From positions 1,178,001 through 1,242,000 of the forward strand of contig SEMN01000046.1 of assembly GCA_005408345.1 (NCBI GenBank): a DNA stretch of 64,000 nt, read 5' to 3'. Source of the stretch: Macquaria australasica (taxonomy: Eukaryota > Chordata > Actinopteri > Centrarchiformes > Percichthyidae). Both the position numbers and the translations under genes were made by a program. Of the stretch, positions 58,506 to 64,000 are shown piece by piece (within the stretch, counting starts at the first letter, position 1; each line of letters starts with the position of its first letter). The notes below the pieces were generated by a model. That model was not told the DNA's origin. It saw only the letters and a program-made list of their open reading frames with translations, and did no database searches.

Positions 58506-61441
58506 TAGCCTCAATGCAGTGTGAGATCATGATATTATAATATATCAATGCATGGTAAAAGAAAGAATGTGCATAATAATGAATACCATGCTTACCAGCA
58601 TGTGACTCAAGGTCAACCTCCTGTCTCTTTATTATTTCAGCATGATGGAGTAGTTCTCTGACACAGCTGGTGCATTACCCTAGCCTTGGTTATGCCTTAT
58701 TAATATGTTATTGGGCAGAATATAGTAAGGGCAAAGGTCCATATCAAGTTTCAACCTGCAGATGATTTGTAACTGCGTTGTATGTTACTGATACATCATG
58801 TTGCAAGCCTCTGGAAATTTGTTGCAGGATGTTGGAAATAAGATTCCCATCACTGGTGTAGTGCGGATGAAACCAAGCAGATCTGGTCAGCTATTAATGG
58901 AAGGAGGCTAATTTCTACAGTTTCAAGGCTGCTGACAATGAAGAGCAGAAGGTGAAACAGGAGGGAAAACTGAATGCTGAGCCAAAGGAATGTTTGTGAT
59001 GTGATCTGTTCGCAGTACACCTGAGACTTGTGGTCTAATAGTAAACATGAAACAGAGCAAATGGATTTCATTACGATGTAATTGTACTGCTCCTTTCATT
59101 GTTTAGTAAAGACCTCGTTCCTTGCAAAAGTGCTCTTTGATGATGATGGATATTTTATTGAAACAATTCATCTTCCACGCGAGACGCTTCAAAGACTCAA
59201 AGTGCACCTGGGATTTAAACATTTTAAAGTGTTTATGCTGATCCCTTTAGCATTTTCTGCTCAATTTGTTGTTGTTTCTGATTATTTATTGATCTGTTTG
59301 TTTTAATTAGGGTGTTGTTCTCCATTTTAGTCGCTACTGTATTGGATGTATGAAAATCTGTGTGCTTCTATACTGTATTGCGTTACATATGTTGCCCGAT
59401 CTAGGGTATTGCATTTACTCTTTTTGCATTACTTATCGGTGCTATTTGCTGCTTTGTATAAGGCAGTGTGTGTCTTTCTTTTCTATTATGACCAAATGAT
59501 CTGAAAGTAGGCACTTCTATTTACTGTGGAGAAGGCACAACATATCTTAAAGATGAATCTATATAAATAAGATTTGTGGGTTCTGCTCTCACATCCATTA
59601 AAATCTGGTCAAATTGCCAATTTATTGCTCTTATCTTGAAAGGTATGTCTACAGGCAGGAAAAGGAGGGGTGTGGGTGGGGGTGGAATGATCATTTTACT
59701 CTAAGGGATGAGTGATTTTCCTGTTATCTACTAATCTTCAATTACTCAATATCCAGAACAATTTTGGCCTCAATCAACTGATCCAGTGAAGCAGAGTTAA
59801 GAGTTAAGCAGGAACAGATGAGAGCCTTCGGGGCACATGTTGCTAACTCTTTTGCAGGAGAGTGTGGTTGTACTGGTGTGCATGGATTTGCGTGTGTGCA
59901 CGTGCGTTTTAATAAAAGGCACAAAATGCAGAGGTTGAAATTGCTTGGTCATTCCCAAACATATCAAACAATAAGAGGGAAAGGCGCCACACAACTGTGG
60001 TCAAGATAACACACCCATGTTTCCCACCTCATGCTATTTTCTCTCACTCTGACCCATTCACTCTCACGGCCTCAGTCTGGTGTTAGAACATAACACCAGT
60101 ACAGCCTGGATTTGAAACCAGACCAAAACAAAGCTACAGCAGGTCCTATTCAATGAATTTCTGATAGCAACATTAGAGGTAATCTGTTGCCTTTCTCTGG
60201 AACCTGGTACAGTGCAGGCGTTTGGGAAAATACAAAGGGACACATAATGAAAACTGTAATGGCTCAAATAATGAAAATCCTCTCTAAATGAAAAAGGAGA
60301 GTTAATAGAGTTCTAGTGGTGATGATACACAGAATCCAGCAGGGGAAGTCACTGTACTGGCTTTATAATGATAAAATACATGGTATTATATGTGAATGCC
60401 GCATGACAAAGAAAGGTTATGTGAAAATCGCATTCCCAGACTATGTAATAAGTACATTAAATGAGTGCAACTATTGTTACAGTCTGTCCTTCTTTACCGT
60501 CAATGCCTCATATTTCCTGGAGATTTTAAAATATTTTATTCTTTAATATTTAATACAAAAAAGACTCTCTGCTCTGCAGTTGTAGTGCATCTGCAGTAAA
60601 AAGATTTCAAGGATGTGTGGGTGAGACTACAGAAAAAAAAAAAGTCTAAGTTAACTTAATGGGTAAAGACTGCCCTCTCAGGGTTTACTATGTCAATTGC
60701 AGTTAACATGGTTGCCTGATTTTGAGCACAGCTTAGCCATCTGGCTGTATACACAATGGGCTATAGAGTAGGGAAAGGCCCACATTGGCATTCAGCATCA
60801 CATGTGATTCACCAGTAAGAAGTATTTAATTGTTCTTTCTATGCACAGTTAATAAATGGTTTATAACACACTATGTAGTAGGGCCTTTTTCAAGTGTTCC
60901 TTAATGTATTTGTCAACGGCTATAACTTTTCATATGAAACATCCGTGTATAAACAGTTACAGAATGACCAATAACACAGTATAATATAGCTGTAACATAA
61001 TGGTATACGGTTACATACATGAATAAATCAGCACCTCACAGGTGGGCTTAAAACTGTATAAATGAGAGTTTGACAGAAACTCAAGGTCCACTTACCAGAT
61101 TTCTTCTGGAGCTTTCTTGTATCTTGCTGCATTGTGTGGCCTTCATCAGCGGAGTAACATTATCATGGAGAGTGAAGAAAAATAATTTATGAATAAATAA
61201 ATAAATACTTCACTAATAAAAAGCAATACATTAATAGAATTTATAGAATTTATAAATATAATAAATAAAAATGTCATGTTTGATATTCACATAAAACATG
61301 AAGACATAATTACATGTGTGTTATATTATATTGTCAATTATCCATTAACTGTTAATGCACCAGGATGCTTCACAGGAGGAGTTATAGTTATTGACAAATA
61401 CATTAATAAACACTTACACAAATATCTTTATATCTATCTGC
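58506..61441. other. AT-rich intergenic stretch
   Basis: No gene is supported. The segment at about 61080-61150 (CTTACCAGATTTCTTCTGGAGC and CCTTCATCAGCGG) may be another dispersed repeat, but no second copy is in the window. ORFs at 59082-59306 and 60316-60546 match no known family. Confidence 0.55.
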
Positions 61442-61873
61442 CAGTGGTGGAAGAAGTATCAGATCATTTAGTGATCATTTAGTGATAAGTAAAAGTAGCA
61501 ATACCAATTTACTTCAGTGAAATAACAGGGCTATTATCAGCAAAGTGTACTTAAAACTTCAAAAGTAAAAGTAGTCATTATGCAGAATTGTGTTATTATA
61601 TTATTGGATCATTACTATCGATGCGTTCACATGGAAGCAGTACTTCAGTGTTGAAGCTGGTTGAGATGGAGCTCATTTTAACTGCTTTATATACTGCTGG
61701 GTAGTTTAATCTACTGGTATATGCATCATATCTTACAAACTGATCATGTTTTGTATGTAAAATCTTCATCTGAAAAGTAAAAAGTAACTAAAGCTGTTAA
61801 AGAAATGCTGTGGGGTAAAAAGTACAATATTTACCTCTGAAATGTAGCCTACAATTATAAAGTAGAATAAAAC
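61442..61873 (+). mobile_element. CAGTGGTGGAAGAAG-type MITE, right end lost
   Basis: It opens with CAGTGGTGGAAGAAGTATCA, the terminal inverted repeat of a very common percomorph nonautonomous DNA transposon. Characteristic internal text follows: AAGTAAAAGTAG, ATTATGCAGAATTG, TATATACTGCTGGGTAGTTTAA, TTTTGTATGTAAAATCTTCA and AAAAAGTACAATATTT. The matching right inverted repeat (CCACCACTG-type) is absent, so the copy is truncated near 61873. An 11-bp tandem duplication (GATCATTTAGT twice, 61462-61483) lies just inside the left end. Confidence 0.85.
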
Positions 61874-62149
61874 AGACCTACTCACGTGCTTCAAAATTTG
61901 CCCCGAACACAAACCCATCTTTACATGCAATCTATGGATTTATCCCATAATGAATGAGTTTGTTACCAAAGTCAGACAATACAAAATGAGAGAATTTCTT
62001 AATAGCAACCAATCAGAAAGGCAGGCTCATACAAACGTTAGCTGAGTGAGTACAGCAATAAAAACTTTATATGAAAATGTCAGGTTTGTAATTGTGTGTG
62101 AGTTTAGATTTTTTATGAGAATTGATTTACGTGTATTTCGACCAGCCTC

Positions 62150-62300
62150 CACTGCCTGTCGCTTCCGTGCTGTGATTTAATTGGTTAAAAGTTTCTAAGA
62201 CAATCCCACTCCCCGCCTTTCTGCCTAGCTGCAGCTCACCAGTCCGGTAGAAAGAGGGCCTTGATGTGGGCTGGACCGGTTCATTGACCGACATTATACC
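62150..62300 (+). promoter_or_regulatory. Probable promoter of a rightward gene
   Basis: An inverted CCAAT box (TTAATTGG, about 62177-62184) and a GC-box-like CCCCGCC (about 62211-62217) precede a more GC-rich stretch ending in a splice-donor-like site at 62343. There is no TATA box. The element arrangement suits a housekeeping-type promoter. The start site is not determined. Confidence 0.45.
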
Positions 62301-62342
62301 GCAGGTCACAGCAGCACAGAGGAACGACAGGCTGCCAGCGAG
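62260..62342 (+). other. Probable first noncoding exon (3' edge at 62342)
   Basis: The sequence GCCAGCGAG is followed by GTCAGTGG, an acceptable donor, placing the exon end at 62342. A second possible donor, GCA followed by GTAAGTAAG, would end the exon at 62550 instead. The left limit is nominal. No ATG-initiated frame of note is present, so it is probably 5' untranslated. The gene is not identified. Confidence 0.4.
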
Positions 62343-62824
62343 GTCAGTGGCTGATTTGACACCTCTGTTTTGTTTTTAAATCAGCCCCCAACTTCTCAGA
62401 GACGTGTTGCTGAGCTAGCTAAAGTTAGCCTACTTGTATGTTAACCGGCTAACTTAACTTAACCCAACGTTAAGCGTTAACAGCTACATCCCTCTGGGGA
62501 CTTGGCAAACAACTGTACTTACTTCGCTTGTTAACGTCGAGGAGTGAGCAGTAAGTAAGTTCTGATAAATTACGAGGGTTGTTGTTGTTTGCTGAAGTAA
62601 GCTTGACAATTAGTCATAGTTTCACATCTGGGGTAAAGTCCTTCATCTCTTAACTGGAAGAAATGTCAGCTGTTGTGTAGTATAGGGCGCGCCCTGTTGA
62701 GAGGACACAGTGTGTGTTAAAAAGCAGCTAAAAGGGCTTTCTGTGTGCTGAGCACTGGTGGAAATCAGTTGACGTTTGTCATGAAAGAAGACTGCTGTGG
62801 TTAAATCTTATTTTTGCTCCACAG

Positions 62825-62889
62825 TGGACTGATTCTTCAGAGACTGGACATTAATCCAACGAATGCTAACGCAGAGCATTGCGTATAAG
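62825..62889 (+). other. Candidate second exon with possible start codon
   Basis: A pyrimidine-rich stretch ending TTTTTGCTCCACAG precedes 62825, and AAG followed by GTGTCT after 62889 could serve as a weak donor. The 65-base candidate exon contains an ATG at 62863 whose frame (MLTQSIAYK) runs to the exon end. The Kozak context is weak (C at -3), so this may be untranslated or an upstream ORF. I do not recognise the peptide. If correct, most of the coding sequence lies to the right of this window. Confidence 0.3.
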
Positions 62890-64000
62890 GTGTCTTTGCT
62901 TAATTTAATATTGTGCTAAAACAGTGACCCCCTTAAAATGAAGCAATGTCTACTTGTGATCTCTTAGTGTGTGCAGCTGTGAGCAGTTCAACTAATACTT
63001 TGTTTTCCTGTCATGTTGTTTCGTTAGGGGGATTATCTTAATTTAGACTTAATTTTGTGTAACAGATTTTCCTTCTTATCCCTTTAAACCTCATGACCCC
63101 TCACATTTACGTTGGTACCCGTGGAGGGTCCTGACCCCAAGGTTGGGCTCTGACTAAATGCTTTTCAGCCCATGCATATTAATCTCACTGATCTGGGTCT
63201 ACGCTATTTTAGATAAAGCTGAACTATATAAGACAGTTCCACTTTTAAGAACGTAGCTCTTCCCTTCTTTGGTTAATTTACTGTTTTAATCTACATTAGC
63301 ATTTCTTTCTTTCTTTCTTCTCTGTCTGTGAGATCAGGGACAACTGTAGTGTCTTGGATCGAGGACAGCTGTAGGCCTCTTTAACCCACTGACTAGCTGA
63401 TCTCTCTTTTGTCCTGTCGCAAGTATCTCAATTGTTTCCTGGAGATATACCAGCTTGTCCATTTAATATCAAAGGTCACATAGTGTTTCAGCTCCAAAGG
63501 GAGCGTAGTAGCTTTCCCTTCTCTGAAAGGGTGATGATGAACATTGTGAGGATGTACAAATAGCCTTATAATGCAATAGGAAGAGGCAAGATAGCCTTTT
63601 TATGAGTGCTTTGCTGGAATCACTTGTCAGTGAGATGATTATTTCCAAAAGTCTAAAACAGCTTAATTTGTGCTGCATAACAGCCTTCCTCATAATATGT
63701 ACTGTGTCTCTGAAAATTATCTCAGGTTCATCTCACACTTGATAGCAGCGAGTATAGTGTCAGACTTTGTTCTGTAATAAAGCCAGTGAAGATCTCATCA
63801 ATTGCCTCTCAGAAAAAGACATGTTGCTCAACCAAGCTGTTGCAACAAAATGCAATTTGCAATCACAGAGATCCCCGAGTGACTGTCTGGAACACCACAG
63901 GTCATGAAAACATCAGAGAGAGTATTTTATTCACCCTGACATCTAAAAGAATGTGTGAAATGAATAAACAGTAGTTCTATATAAAGGTCATCCGTGGTTG
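62890..64000. other. Probable intron of the rightward gene
   Basis: Unique sequence with a short CTTT repeat (about 63304-63320) and no further exon that I can support. It continues to the window edge. Confidence 0.4.

Noticed and set aside
1..64000. CRISPR arrays, prokaryotic operons, phage or defence systems.
   Set aside because: The window is vertebrate nuclear DNA; tandem repeats present are simple-sequence repeats and there are no spaced direct-repeat arrays or dense gene strings.
1..64000. Endogenous retrovirus or LTR elements.
   Set aside because: I saw no long direct terminal repeats, primer-binding sites or retroviral coding motifs; the only reverse-transcriptase traces are of the non-LTR type.

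Overview
This window looks like nuclear DNA from a ray-finned (probably percomorph) fish. The evidence is the many (CA/GT)n microsatellites, several dispersed repeats I recognise as typical of teleost genomes, a degenerate teleost-type LINE reverse transcriptase, a hAT DNA-transposon remnant and a tRNA-derived SINE head. Nothing suggests a prokaryote: there are no operons, CRISPR arrays or long ORFs. Almost every ORF over 60 codons is chance, or reads through a microsatellite (Cys-Val or His-Thr runs).

Layout. (1) 1-3.4 kb is a cluster of old repeats, including a broken LINE. (2) 3.4-51 kb is mostly unique noncoding DNA with many microsatellites, purine/pyrimidine tracts and a few isolated transposon remnants (5.4-5.9, 11.2-11.8, 19.4-19.9, 24.5, 27.7-28.1 and 47.0-47.8 kb). 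The 28.1-47.0 kb stretch shows no transposon copy I recognise. (3) 51.0-52.0 kb is CpG-rich and carries a strong minus-strand splice donor ending at 51108. I read this as the 5' noncoding exon and promoter of a gene transcribed leftward, which would make 51.1 kb down to position 1 a very long first intron and a likely home for regulatory elements. (4) 52-62 kb is AT-rich intergenic DNA with more mobile-element debris: a nested MITE, a LINE tail, a SINE head, a foldback-repeat copy and two perfect hairpins. (5) 62.15-62.9 kb looks like the promoter and first one or two exons of a second gene running rightward, with its intron filling the rest.

The two inferred genes would therefore be head to head, about 11 kb apart. 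I could not name either gene, because the exons in the window are noncoding or nearly so.

I found no convincing new molecular system. The observations most worth a second look are: a foldback repeat family whose two complete copies each carry an RFX X-box-like palindrome; a repeat nested inside a MITE; a 674-bp hAT remnant with probable target-site duplication; a perfect 15-bp hairpin with AATAAA in its loop; a coding-like minus-strand segment interrupted by one stop (35.2-35.7 kb); and several unique AT-rich blocks that deserve cross-species comparison.
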